Source: DAOQVB01 sp964400865 (GTDB lineage Bacteria > Patescibacteriota > Microgenomatia > UBA1400 > PJMF01). From it: a stretch of DNA of 16,203 nt. The notes beneath the pieces are model-generated. The model had not been told where the DNA came from and searched no databases. It saw nothing but the letters and a program-made list of their open reading frames with translations. The position numbers and the translations under genes were made by a program. Shown piece after piece: positions 1 through 7,207 of the stretch; within the stretch, counting starts at the first letter, position 1, and each line of letters begins with the position of its first letter. Location: the NCBI GenBank assembly GCA_964400865.1, contig CAYNWG010000019.1, forward strand, positions 1-16,203, given 5' to 3'.

Positions 1-64
1 GACCCAAGGAGTCTTCAGTTTCCAAACTCGTTCCACCTCCAACACCCCCGATAACTCCCACCAT
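1..64 (-). CDS. Partial CDS of unknown function, N-terminus only
   Basis: An ATG at 64-62 on the minus strand is preceded by a purine-rich Shine-Dalgarno-like AAAGGA (74-69) at short spacing, and the frame stays open to the window edge. The visible N-terminus begins MVGVIGGVGGGTSLE, a hydrophobic strand running into a glycine-rich loop. This could be a nucleotide-binding loop, but 21 residues are far too few to name a family. It would be transcribed divergently from the NfeD gene, sharing the 65-183 gap. It is called a gene because of the ribosome-binding site and the open frame; chance is possible. Confidence 0.4.
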   Translation of the reverse strand, partial: MVGVIGGVGGGTSLETEDSLG

Positions 65-164
65 AGATTCCTTTCTGTACGTAACTACAGAGTAGACAAA
101 CTAAAACATAGTCTATCAAATTAGATCTGAATTGCAATAATAATGTAATACAAAACCAAAAAAA

Positions 165-173
165 TGGTATACT
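165..173 (+). promoter_or_regulatory. Extended -10 promoter of the NfeD/stomatin pair
   Basis: The sequence TGG-TATACT (165-173) fits an extended -10 element (TGN followed by a TATAAT-like hexamer). No convincing -35 is seen at 16-18 bp. The expected transcription start is near 180, only about 4 nt before the ATG at 184, and there is no Shine-Dalgarno sequence, so this mRNA is probably (near-)leaderless. The rest of the 65-183 gap is AT-rich and holds nothing else I can name. Confidence 0.5.
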
Positions 174-183
174 ACTACTCAAG

Positions 184-621
184 ATGTTTGATATATCGCT
201 CTCAAAAATTTTTGTAATTCTTGGACTACTGGCTGTTTTGTTAGAACTATTTGTCGGCATTCAAGCTGGCTTCGATTTGGTCATCATTGGATCTGTCATG
301 ATAGTCAGTGGCTTGATCGGTGATTTTTTCAATCAATTGACAATAACTTTAGTGGTTGCGATTGTGCTCTGCGGTGCGTATTTATTGTTTTTTAGAAAAA
401 TTATCAAACAAAAAATCACCTCCACGACGCATCATCTGAATACCGATAGACTCCAAGACTCCGAAGGCGTGGTTACGAAAGCAATCTCAGCCGACAAACC
501 CGGCCAAGTAACAATTGACGATGAAATCTGGCGTGCAGTCAGCAAAACAGCGCTGAAAACTGGAGACACGGTAGTAGTTGAAAGCGTGCGCGGTGTTACC
601 GTGCACGTCCGTAAAAAGTAA
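184..621 (+). CDS. NfeD-like membrane protein
   Basis: A 145-residue protein with three hydrophobic segments (about residues 8-25, 29-50 and 54-71), then a basic cytoplasmic stretch and a small beta-rich C-terminal domain (about 90-143, with the pattern EGVV... GQV... DTVVVESVRGVTVHV). That domain matches the OB-fold of NfeD proteins. This is the short NfeD type, without the serine-protease domain of the long form. NfeD proteins associate with stomatin/flotillin-type SPFH proteins and are thought to help scaffold membrane microdomains or membrane-protein quality control. The adjacent downstream SPFH gene, 16 bp away, is the classic partner, which strongly supports the call. The ATG at 184 is chosen because it is the first in frame after the -10 element; there is no ribosome-binding site, consistent with leaderless initiation. 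Confidence 0.85.
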   Translation: MFDISLSKIFVILGLLAVLLELFVGIQAGFDLVIIGSVMIVSGLIGDFFNQLTITLVVAIVLCGAYLLFFRKIIKQKITSTTHHLNTDRLQDSEGVVTKAISADKPGQVTIDDEIWRAVSKTALKTGDTVVVESVRGVTVHVRKK

Positions 622-637
622 CCTAAGGAAACCAAAC

Positions 638-1477
638 ATGTTCACAACAGCTGTGTTATTTATTGTTTTTTTAATTGCCATCTCTACTATTGCGGCAGGT
701 TTACGAATTGTGAAACCATATGAAAAAGGCTTAGTGATTCGTCTAGGAAAATACAATAGCACCGTTGAATCTGGTTTAACCATCATTATTCCGTATATTG
801 ATCAACTTATCAAAGTTGATATGCGTGAACAGGTGATAACTGTGTTGCCACAACAAGTAATTACTAAAGATAATGTCGGCGTAACAGTAGACGCCGTGAT
901 CTACTATAAGGTAGTTGATCCAGTCAAGGCAGAATTTGAAATTTTTGATTTCAATCTGGCCGCCACCACGCTCGCACAAACCAATTTGCGTAATTTAATT
1001 GGAGATAAACAATTAGATGAAACACTCACTGCGCGCGATCATATTAATGGTAGTTTGCGTGAAGTGCTCGATGAAGCCACCAATCCTTGGGGCGTCAAGG
1101 TTACCAAAGTTGAGTTGCAAAAAATCGACCCACCAGAAGATATCACCCATGCTATGAGCCAACAGATGAAAGCCGAGCGAGAAAAACGAGCCAGAGTGCT
1201 TGAGGCACAAGGAATTAAAGAGGCGGCTATTTTGACGGCAGAAGGTGAAGCGCAATCAGTTAAGTTGCGCGCGGAGGCTCAGGCCAGCGCAGTTACCCAA
1301 GTTGCCCAAGCAGCGGAAAAAAGCTTTACTCCGCGCGCCGAAAAACTCAAGCGTCTTGAAGTCAGCGAAAAAGTATTAGGCGATGGCGCCACCAAATTCG
1401 TCATCCCCTCTTCGGCGGATATCGTCAATGTGCTCAATCTTGATGGAGATACCAAGCTAGTCCCACTAAAAAAATAG
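638..1477 (+). CDS. SPFH/Band 7 (stomatin/slipin-like) membrane protein
   Basis: A 279-residue stomatin-family protein. It has an N-terminal membrane anchor (about residues 4-21), then the Band 7/SPFH domain (about 24-190) starting with the typical RIVKPYEKGLVIRLGKY and including PGL-like VESGLTIIIPYID. Next is an Ala/Glu-rich coiled coil (about 173-230, with repeated KAEREKRARVLEAQG and AEGEAQ). The C-terminus is short and includes FVIPSS. Such proteins oligomerise into membrane-attached rings or cages and regulate membrane proteases and microdomains. The start is the ATG at 638, not an in-frame upstream codon, because TAAGGA (624-629) lies at good Shine-Dalgarno distance. It is co-transcribed with NfeD, and its end is convergent with the next gene 27 bp away. 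The family assignment is firm; which subfamily (slipin, QmcA) is not. Confidence 0.92.
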   Translation: MFTTAVLFIVFLIAISTIAAGLRIVKPYEKGLVIRLGKYNSTVESGLTIIIPYIDQLIKVDMREQVITVLPQQVITKDNVGVTVDAVIYYKVVDPVKAEFEIFDFNLAATTLAQTNLRNLIGDKQLDETLTARDHINGSLREVLDEATNPWGVKVTKVELQKIDPPEDITHAMSQQMKAEREKRARVLEAQGIKEAAILTAEGEAQSVKLRAEAQASAVTQVAQAAEKSFTPRAEKLKRLEVSEKVLGDGATKFVIPSSADIVNVLNLDGDTKLVPLKK

Positions 1478-1504
1478 TATGATCCCAGTTTGTCCTGGTT
1501 TCAT

Positions 1505-3295
1505 CTAGCTATTATTTCTTGTGCCTTTTAGATGCTTGGTGCCAAAAGCTTTGAATAATACATCAGTGACATACCCGTCAGAATCAATCTCAGCTGATTT
1601 CACGCCATAAGATAACCCCTCTGGTGCAAAAACTCCCATCCCCAACTTTGAGATGTGCTCAGCAAATGAGCCTCCGTGGGTGGGTGTGTCAGCGGCATGG
1701 CATGATTCTACTAGCACAGCTATCCGATCATCTTTTCCAATGATAGCTTGAATTCGACCGATGATTAAATCAACCATAGTTGTAGTGATGGCAACTGGAT
1801 ACGAAATAGTGCCAACGCCACCGTGTGCCCGTATTGAAACCGACTTCGGATTTTGTATCGTGATCGACACAACAAACGTCAAAATTTTATATAATTCAAG
1901 GGGTGAGTCAAACTCGCAGAAAAGTGGTTTAACTTTTCCTTGCTTCCGGTATTCACTCGGAAGTGCTTTTCCATTGACTAGGTGTGCATTGTTGTGGTCG
2001 TGCGTATCACAAAGATGCAAATAGTAATCAGATAGCGGCACATCACTCTTCCCAAACTGATAGTTTTCAAACATATTCAACAAATCGTCTTCTTCGTACC
2101 GAAGTAATTGAGTCACACCAAAACGTAACAGAAAAGCAATGAGTCCTGGCTTTACCGCCTCTATTTTTCGAGCTTTATCAAGTGTTTTTTGATAGTATTC
2201 ATCTTCGTACAAATAATGACTGTTTGGATAGGCTCGACTAAGCTCCGATTGATCAGCATTTTTTGCAGCTCCCCGAATAATTCGCTTGCGGTACCATTCT
2301 TGTCGACTGAGCCAGTCTACTGCATCTGCTCCTTCAGGTGGCTGTGGCAAGGGCGATCTGCCTTCTAAACGTCCCTTGCCCCTCAATCGCTCCAACCTTG
2401 TACTTGCTCGCTGCCTAGATTGCTCTTTGCGGATCTCAGCTTGCCTCTGTGTCTCTTTCTTTCTAACCAATTCAAGAATTTTTTCAAATTGAAAAACCCC
2501 AGATAAACCTAGGATTGTCGTGCATACGTATTCTCTTATCTGAAATGAAACAGTATACAGTCCTGGTTTGAGAATATTCAGTAAAGCTCCAGACAATATT
2601 ATTTTGAAATTTTCATCAGTATCTATCGGCACGTACTCCGCAACCCTATCGAGAAAGTTAGAGATTTGACTCCAGTTTGTAGTATCTCCCAAACTAGCTT
2701 GCTCTTTGAGTCGCACTAATAGAGCAAGCTTGACGATAGAGTTATCCGTATCTGTTTCGGATATCGAAAGCCAGTTTGTATTAATTTCGCCCTGTTGCTC
2801 AAGATCTGAAATGGCCTGAGATACCTGATGTTGAAAATCTGCAAATTGTTCAGTCAGTTGGCCGAGAGTTAGTACTCCCTGCTCACGAGCAACCGGCGTG
2901 ATTGATGCTTGGCGCCCTGCCTTTCTAAGCAAATTTAAAGCCAACAAACAATATGCCTGTATTGCCAAACCCACTTCTGCCTGGGCAATTTCTAGTGAGT
3001 CGGGATATTTGTGCTTGAGCCGCTGGGTTTCAGCTAAAGAGTAGCCTGTTACGTTAGAATAAGGGTGTCCAGGTTGTTGTGGATCGACTAACTCTACCAA
3101 CCTATATTTTTTATCCCAAACATTGCTAGTTGGGTAAAAAACACTCGGGTAATTTTTTGTGAGGATATCAAGCCTAAACAAAACTTCTATCGGAAATCCC
3201 AAAACTCGTTCGGGATTGGATATTAACTCCCCAAATTGTTCAAGTTCAGCGAACCGCCCGCTCTCTGTTTCTGGTCTTGGGTTCTCAATCACCAA
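1505..3295 (-). CDS. Unknown protein with putative clan CD cysteine-peptidase-like C-terminal domain
   Basis: I do not recognise the full-length family (596 codons). The N-terminal about 265 residues look mostly helical and soluble, with no signal peptide or membrane segment. Residues about 268-312 are highly charged (KKETQRQAEIRKEQSRQR), probably a coiled coil or basic linker. Residues about 320-410 contain aromatic-rich WLSRQEWYRKR and YLYEDEYYQK. The C-terminal domain (about 415-596) has a hydrophobic strand followed by His491-Gly492 (SVSIRAHGGVG). About 40 residues later comes a second hydrophobic strand ending in Ser-Cys532 (IAVLVESCHAAD), then GGSFAEHISKLGMGVFAPEG. The HG and SC placement after hydrophobic strands is the hallmark of clan CD peptidases. 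The GxFA..L...G..V.AP stretch is what I remember from C80-like toxin autoprocessing domains. The start is uncertain: the frame opens with TTG (3295) or GTG (3292), and there is no internal ATG before residue 408. No Shine-Dalgarno is visible. Peptidase activity is inference. Confidence 0.75.
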   Translation of the reverse strand: MVIENPRPETESGRFAELEQFGELISNPERVLGFPIEVLFRLDILTKNYPSVFYPTSNVWDKKYRLVELVDPQQPGHPYSNVTGYSLAETQRLKHKYPDSLEIAQAEVGLAIQAYCLLALNLLRKAGRQASITPVAREQGVLTLGQLTEQFADFQHQVSQAISDLEQQGEINTNWLSISETDTDNSIVKLALLVRLKEQASLGDTTNWSQISNFLDRVAEYVPIDTDENFKIILSGALLNILKPGLYTVSFQIREYVCTTILGLSGVFQFEKILELVRKKETQRQAEIRKEQSRQRASTRLERLRGKGRLEGRSPLPQPPEGADAVDWLSRQEWYRKRIIRGAAKNADQSELSRAYPNSHYLYEDEYYQKTLDKARKIEAVKPGLIAFLLRFGVTQLLRYEEDDLLNMFENYQFGKSDVPLSDYYLHLCDTHDHNNAHLVNGKALPSEYRKQGKVKPLFCEFDSPLELYKILTFVVSITIQNPKSVSIRAHGGVGTISYPVAITTTMVDLIIGRIQAIIGKDDRIAVLVESCHAADTPTHGGSFAEHISKLGMGVFAPEGLSYGVKSAEIDSDGYVTDVLFKAFGTKHLKGTRNNS

Positions 3296-3309
3296 ACCAT
3301 ATTAACATA

Positions 3310-3337
3310 AATATATCTGTTTGATCTCATCACTCAA
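3310..3337 (-). promoter_or_regulatory. Candidate promoter of the clan CD-like gene
   Basis: On the minus strand TTGAGT (3337-3332) and TATATT (3315-3310) are spaced by 16 bp, a reasonable sigma-70-type match. The predicted transcription start near 3303 leaves only about 8-11 nt before the TTG/GTG start, so the message would be nearly leaderless. Confidence 0.45.
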
Positions 3338-3349
3338 ATACAACTTAGG

Positions 3350-3395
3350 TTTACACTAAAGCATGGCTCCAGACGAGTCTTTGTTTTACACTAAA
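3350..3395. repeat. Two copies of an 11-bp dyad, operator-like
   Basis: TTTACACTAAA occurs at 3350-3360 and again, identically, at 3385-3395. Each copy is itself an inverted repeat (TTTA, 3-bp spacer CAC, TAAA). The centres are 35 bp apart and lie about 52 and 87 bp upstream of the predicted start of the 1505-3295 gene, just beyond its -35. They also lie downstream of the rpsO stop. Paired dyads next to a promoter suggest a regulator-binding site; the regulator is unknown. Confidence 0.4.
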
Positions 3396-3434
3396 CTATC
3401 AAATTAACAAAAGTGTGTGGTGTTGAAGAACGGT

Positions 3435-3704
3435 TTATTTATTCAGCCCAAGTCGCTCAATCAACTTGCGGTAGCGTTGTTCGTCGTGTTTGAGCAAAAA
3501 GTTGAGCAATCGGCGACGTTTGGCCACTTGTTTGAGTAAGCCTTTTCTTGAGTGATTATCTTTTTTATGGGAGGCTAAATGTTCAGCCAATTGTTGAATT
3601 GAGGCGGTCAGTAAGGCAACCTGTACTTCTGGAGATCCAGTATCACCCTCAAAAAGTTGGTAATCCTTAATGACTTGGATTTTTTGTGGTTTTGTTAGTG
3701 CCAT
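3435..3704 (-). CDS. rpsO: 30S ribosomal protein S15
   Basis: An 89-residue protein of standard S15 length. It shows the family's conserved core: GDTGSPEVQVALLTASI (about residues 20-36), HLASHKKDNHSRKGLL (about 41-56), the basic KRRRLLNFLLKHDEQRY (about 62-78) and the end KLIERLGL. S15 is a primary 16S rRNA-binding protein that nucleates assembly of the 30S platform. The ATG at 3704 has a clear Shine-Dalgarno, AAAGGA, about 8 nt upstream. It lies 97 bp downstream of infB in the same direction, the same neighbourhood as in the classical nusA-infB-rbfA-truB-rpsO operon but without rbfA and truB. No convincing intrinsic terminator follows the stop. Identity is secure. Confidence 0.98.
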   Translation of the reverse strand: MALTKPQKIQVIKDYQLFEGDTGSPEVQVALLTASIQQLAEHLASHKKDNHSRKGLLKQVAKRRRLLNFLLKHDEQRYRKLIERLGLNK

Positions 3705-3794
3705 GGTATGTTCCTTTCAAGATTAATGCCTCTTAGGTGCAAGTTACTGACCTGCTTCCCAGAGTGACCATGATTTATACTCTTCGAGTTGGCG

Positions 3795-3800
3795 ATTATA
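3795..3800 (-). promoter_or_regulatory. Candidate internal promoter and leader for rpsO
   Basis: A perfect TATAAT hexamer preceded directly by TG (minus strand, 3802-3795) lies just past the infB stop. No good -35 is seen. A start near 3788 would give an rpsO leader of about 84 nt. In that leader CUCU/AGAG and AGGU/ACCU can pair. S15 commonly represses its own mRNA through leader structures, so this gap could hold such a site. That is inference; rpsO may simply be read from nusA-infB. Confidence 0.35.
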
Positions 3801-3802
3801 CA

Positions 3803-5281
3803 CTATTCGTTCTCGATTTTATAGGCAATGATTCTGTCGCCGACTTTAAAATCGAGTTTTCTATTTTTAAACGTGAAACCAGCTTCACTTTTTGCGGTGA
3901 CTCTGTCTAGCTCATCTTTGCCATGCCGCATGCTCTTGATGACTGGATTGAATAAAATTTCTTCTTCTCTTTTTAAGTGAAGCCAATCATTCTTTTTAAT
4001 TTCACCGGTTTTAACCCGAATACCCGCAATTCGTTCACCTTTCATTTCAAAAATCTGTAAAATTTCTGCCTCACCGGTCACGACTTCATCAATGGTTGGC
4101 TCCATCAGTTTTAGCATCTGTTTTTGCAAATCTTCAATTAACTCATAAATAACTTGATACATTTTTATCTTGATTCCGCGCTGTTTAGCCAAAGTTACAA
4201 TGTGCTTGGGGACCTTAGTATGGAAAGCAATTATTGGCGCTTTGCTACTTTCAGCTAGATCCAAATCAGCTTCGGTAATTACCCCCACCCCCGCTTCGAG
4301 TAAATCAATACTCTCATCATCAAGATTATTAATGATCGCTTCGAGTGTACCTTCTACGTCTGCTCTAATTATCAGGGGTAATTTTTGTTTTTCTCCGAGC
4401 AAATCGTCAAAATTATAATCAGCATCATTGGTATTTGCCTGGACCACTGGCGTGGTTTCGTCGGTGGTGACTGCCGAAACAAGCGTTGGCTGCTCTTGAC
4501 CAGCTTCCCAAATAAGTGAACCTACTGAGGGTACTTGGTCTAGACCAATAAGTTCTGCGGGACATCCCGGTCCAACTGACTCCAGGGATTCACCCTTGTC
4601 ATTGGTTAGCATCCGAACTCTGCCAGAAACTTCCTCTGTTTGGACTGACTGACGTCCTCGTAAAGTTCCTTGCTGTACGATTACTGAGGCAGTCACTCCC
4701 CTTCGAGCATCCATAGCTGATTCAATCACAATCGCTCGCAAAGCTGCTTCTGGATCACCACTAATATTTTGCAAGTCTGCCATCACGGAAATGGTATCTA
4801 ATAACGTATCAACACCAGTACCTTTTAGAGCAGAAATTGCCACAGCTTCAACATCACCGCCCATCTCTACCACCTGAATACCATGTTGTGACAACTCACC
4901 TTTGGCCACATCTGGATACACATTGGGGAGATCGATTTTATTAATTGCCACAACAACCGGCACTTTAGCCGCTTTAATGTGTCGAATGGATTCTATTGTT
5001 TGCGGTTTTACTCCATCGTTGGCGGCCACCACTAATATCACAAAATCGGTAACGGCCGCCCCGCGCTCACGCATCTTATTAAAGGCGGCGTGTCCCGGCG
5101 TATCGATAAAAGTGATTTTTTTACCTTTGTGCTCAATCTGGTACGCACCAATGTGTTGAGTAATGCCTCCGGCTTCACCGGCAGTAATCCGAGACTTCCG
5201 TAGATAATCAAGCAAGGTTGTCTTGCCATGATCTACATGACCCATGATGGTAACAACTGGTGGTCTAGGTTGTAAAGCCAT
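3803..5281 (-). CDS. infB: Translation initiation factor IF-2, short form
   Basis: IF-2 is the GTPase that brings initiator fMet-tRNA to the 30S subunit and promotes subunit joining. All G motifs are present: G1 GHVDHGKT (residues 14-21), G2 around GGITQHIGAY (38-47), G3 DTPGH (60-64), G4 NKID (114-117) and G5 SALKG (150-154). Domain II, domain III and the C-terminal tRNA-binding beta-barrel (GEAEILQIFEMKGERIAGIRV... ending VGDRIIAYKI) follow. At 492 residues it is far shorter than typical IF-2 (about 700-900), because the whole N-terminal IF2N/linker region is missing. The protein begins 13 residues before the P-loop. The ATG at 5281 is preceded by GGAG lying inside the end of nusA; the nusA stop is 9 bp away, implying co-transcription and probably coupled translation. 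Confidence 0.97.
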   Translation of the reverse strand: MALQPRPPVVTIMGHVDHGKTTLLDYLRKSRITAGEAGGITQHIGAYQIEHKGKKITFIDTPGHAAFNKMRERGAAVTDFVILVVAANDGVKPQTIESIRHIKAAKVPVVVAINKIDLPNVYPDVAKGELSQHGIQVVEMGGDVEAVAISALKGTGVDTLLDTISVMADLQNISGDPEAALRAIVIESAMDARRGVTASVIVQQGTLRGRQSVQTEEVSGRVRMLTNDKGESLESVGPGCPAELIGLDQVPSVGSLIWEAGQEQPTLVSAVTTDETTPVVQANTNDADYNFDDLLGEKQKLPLIIRADVEGTLEAIINNLDDESIDLLEAGVGVITEADLDLAESSKAPIIAFHTKVPKHIVTLAKQRGIKIKMYQVIYELIEDLQKQMLKLMEPTIDEVVTGEAEILQIFEMKGERIAGIRVKTGEIKKNDWLHLKREEEILFNPVIKSMRHGKDELDRVTAKSEAGFTFKNRKLDFKVGDRIIAYKIENE

Positions 5282-5290
5282 ATAGTTATA

Positions 5291-6604
5291 TTACTCCGCC
5301 GCTGAGTCGTTTGTTTGATTGTTACTATTTTTGGCAGCTAAACGAGCTTTTTCAGCCAAACTCTCACCTCTTTCTTCAAGTTCTTTTTCAAAAGCCACGA
5401 CTTTATCCGAGAGGAGCTTAATTTGATCAGCTGGTAATTCAAACGCCTGCCATTTCTCTTTGAAACGAGATAAATCGTTGAGTGTGGTTAATTTATGCTC
5501 AATTAAAATCACTCTAGATTCAGGGGATAGACCTTCAAATGTATCTATTTCATATTCTTCATCACCTGTCGCATGAGATTGAACTAGACCAGAAGCAGAT
5601 TTAATTGTAATTTTGTATCCCGTGAGTTTGGCAGCTAAACGTACATTTTGTCCACCTCTGCCAATCGCTAAAGAAAGTTGATCATCGGGCGCAGTGACTA
5701 TCGCAGTTTTTGTTTTTTCATCTATTTCGATCTTCAAATTTTCTGCTGGAGCTAGTGCAGCAACAAGCAATAATTTTGCATCTTCAGTGAAGGGAATAAT
5801 GTCTAATTTTTCATTATTTAATTCTCGAATCACCTCTTGTACTCTAACGCCTCTTTGGCCTACACAAGCACCGACAGGATCAACACCTTCTTGAGTTGAT
5901 CTGACTGCCAGCTTGGTGCGAACGCCAGCTTCACGAGCAATCAAAGCAACTTCAACTGCACCCGTACCAACTTCTGGTACCTCACGAGCAAAAAGCTGGC
6001 TAACCAACTTTGAATCTGCTCGAGACACAATAATGACTTTTCCTTTAAAGGACTCACGAATTTCTTTGATATAGACGGTGATTCTGGAATTAACTCGATA
6101 AAACTCACCGCGCATCTGTTCTTCTGGAGGCATAACTCCGTAACCTCGACCCAAGTCCAAAATTACCTTCCGGCCATCCATGCGTAAGATCTGTGCCGAA
6201 ACAATTTCGCCAATTTTTTCTTCATATTCTGCGAGAATATGATCTTTTTCGGATTCACGAATTTTTTGCAAGATTACTTGCTTAGCGGTTTGAGCAGCGA
6301 TCCGACCAAAACCAGCAGGAGTTACATCTTCCGATTTCGTTTCATCCCAACTAGTTGGTTCAAGAGTTTCCTCATCACGAGCAGTTACTGGAGCTCTGAG
6401 AATCCTAGACTCACCATTTTCTTGATTGAGAATAACATAATAGTAATGCTCTTCATCAAGACCATATTGCTTCCGGTAGGCCGAAACAAGTGCTTGCCTA
6501 ATAGCCTCGTAAATAGATTCTGCTTCGATTTTTCGTTCTTTGGCAATCTGACTAATCGCTGCCGCAAATTCAGTACGAATGACTGTTGAACTTGAATTAT
6601 GCAT
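5291..6604 (-). CDS. nusA: Transcription termination/antitermination protein NusA
   Basis: A 437-residue NusA, which binds RNA polymerase and nascent RNA to modulate pausing, intrinsic termination and antitermination. The N-terminal polymerase-binding domain spans about residues 1-128. The S1 domain is about 130-198 (GEIVSAQILRMDGRKVILDLG). KH1 contains the loop VGQRG (248-252), and KH2 contains IGRGGQNVRLA (314-324). After residue 350 comes a helical tail with one recognisable helix-hairpin-helix-like repeat (EGLSPESRVILIEHKLTTLNDLS) and a charged, disordered end. This tail makes it longer than firmicute NusA but shorter than the E. coli form. The ATG at 6604 has a strong Shine-Dalgarno, AAGGAAG, 2-3 nt upstream. 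It is the first gene of the nusA-infB(-rpsO) unit; the usual upstream rimP is absent, and a response regulator lies there instead. Confidence 0.97.
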   Translation of the reverse strand: MHNSSSTVIRTEFAAAISQIAKERKIEAESIYEAIRQALVSAYRKQYGLDEEHYYYVILNQENGESRILRAPVTARDEETLEPTSWDETKSEDVTPAGFGRIAAQTAKQVILQKIRESEKDHILAEYEEKIGEIVSAQILRMDGRKVILDLGRGYGVMPPEEQMRGEFYRVNSRITVYIKEIRESFKGKVIIVSRADSKLVSQLFAREVPEVGTGAVEVALIAREAGVRTKLAVRSTQEGVDPVGACVGQRGVRVQEVIRELNNEKLDIIPFTEDAKLLLVAALAPAENLKIEIDEKTKTAIVTAPDDQLSLAIGRGGQNVRLAAKLTGYKITIKSASGLVQSHATGDEEYEIDTFEGLSPESRVILIEHKLTTLNDLSRFKEKWQAFELPADQIKLLSDKVVAFEKELEERGESLAEKARLAAKNSNNQTNDSAAE

Positions 6605-6633
6605 AACTTCCTTTTGACTATACTCTGTAATAA

Positions 6634-6662
6634 TAAAAAAAGACTCACCGGTGAGCCTTTTT
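6634..6662 (-). terminator. Intrinsic terminator in the nusA leader / after the response regulator
   Basis: The minus strand reads A5, GG, then the perfect palindrome CTCACCGGTGAG (6655-6644), then TCTTTTTTT. With one G-U pair the stem extends through the flanking A and U runs (about 11 bp, CCGG loop) and is followed by a U tract. The G-U pair exists only on the minus-strand transcript, so it points leftward. It ends the response-regulator transcript, but it also lies downstream of the nusA promoter. Confidence 0.8.
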
Positions 6663-6680
6663 CCAAAAAAGCTTGAATGT

Positions 6681-6709
6681 AGTATACCTCAAGCTAGACC
6701 TCGTGACAA
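6681..6709 (-). promoter_or_regulatory. Sigma-70-type promoter of nusA-infB
   Basis: On the minus strand TTGTCA (6709-6704), a 17-bp spacer and TATACT (6686-6681) form the best promoter in the window. The predicted start is near 6674, giving a leader of about 70 nt that contains the complete intrinsic terminator at 6634-6662 before the nusA Shine-Dalgarno. This arrangement suggests attenuation. Confidence 0.7.
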
Positions 6710-6722
6710 CCCCGCTTCAAAT

Positions 6723-7103
6723 TCAAGCTGAAGCAGTTGCAGACACTTGCTCTACTACTTCATCAGGAGTATGAGCACTTTTAATTAAATAACTTTCGGC
6801 TCCCAATTCCATTGCCTCCTCCAGAGTGGGTTGAAAATCTAAATTCGTCAACACAATAATATGCTTATTTGGCTTTCCTGGTGGATTGTCATGTAATTTT
6901 CGCAAGACGGTAACTCCATCAAGCTCAGGCATAATTAGATCAAGCAGCACTACATCATAACCACCCAGCTTGAGCATCTCAAAGCCTTCTTGCCCATCCT
7001 TGGCAGATTCGACATCAAAATTGGCGTCTTTTAAGACTTCTGAGTATAAATCTCGAATTAGTTCATCATCGTCAACTAATAGAATCTTGTGTTGGTCTGG
7101 CAT
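6723..7103 (-). CDS. Single-domain response regulator (CheY-like receiver)
   Basis: 126 residues make up a receiver domain and nothing else. The acidic pocket is Asp11/Asp12 (ILLVDDDELIR) and the phospho-acceptor is Asp55 (VVLLDLIMPELDG). The switch Thr is Thr86 (IIVLTN) and the conserved Lys is Lys108 (YLIKSA). With no DNA-binding or enzymatic output domain, it must act by protein contact or in a phosphorelay, as CheY/Spo0F-type proteins do. No kinase is adjacent; the only one in the window is the large sensor kinase at 11535, on the other side of the lyase operon and on the opposite strand. The ATG at 7103 has only a weak GGA upstream. Transcription ends at the hairpin before nusA. Confidence 0.95.
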   Translation of the reverse strand: MPDQHKILLVDDDELIRDLYSEVLKDANFDVESAKDGQEGFEMLKLGGYDVVLLDLIMPELDGVTVLRKLHDNPPGKPNKHIIVLTNLDFQPTLEEAMELGAESYLIKSAHTPDEVVEQVSATASA

Positions 7104-7177
7104 AATTCCGTCCCACTGATAGTGTTAATAAATAGTATCATATCCCTTCAGCAAAGAGTACAAACAAATTACTACGC

Positions 7178-7190
7178 TATACTGTATACT
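7178..7190 (+). promoter_or_regulatory. Double -10 element upstream of the ammonia-lyase operon
   Basis: TATACTGTATACT contains two overlapping TATACT hexamers 7 bp apart (7178-7183 and 7185-7190) and an 11-bp dyad, TATAC-T-GTATA (7178-7188). No good -35 is visible for either. The dyad could be an operator overlapping the promoter, or it could serve both strands, since the response regulator is read divergently from the same gap. The rest of 7104-7177 shows no clear element beyond a weak TTGTAC...TATGAT (7163-7137, minus, 15-bp spacing). Confidence 0.4.
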
Positions 7191-7207
7191 ATTCGTGCTT
7201 TTCGGCC

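Noticed and set aside
15..260. Minus-strand ORF of about 81 codons across the left intergenic gap
   Set aside because: It crosses the NfeD start and both promoter regions and has low-complexity composition; the 1-64 frame with a Shine-Dalgarno explains the region better.
578..637. Upstream in-frame start extending the stomatin-like protein by 20 residues
   Set aside because: It would overlap the NfeD gene, has no ribosome-binding site, and the ATG at 638 has TAAGGA at proper distance and begins the membrane anchor.
1478..1504. CCAG...CTGG mini-hairpin in the convergent gap between the stomatin and clan CD-like genes, as a bidirectional terminator
   Set aside because: The stem is only 4 bp and the following T run is three bases; too weak to call.
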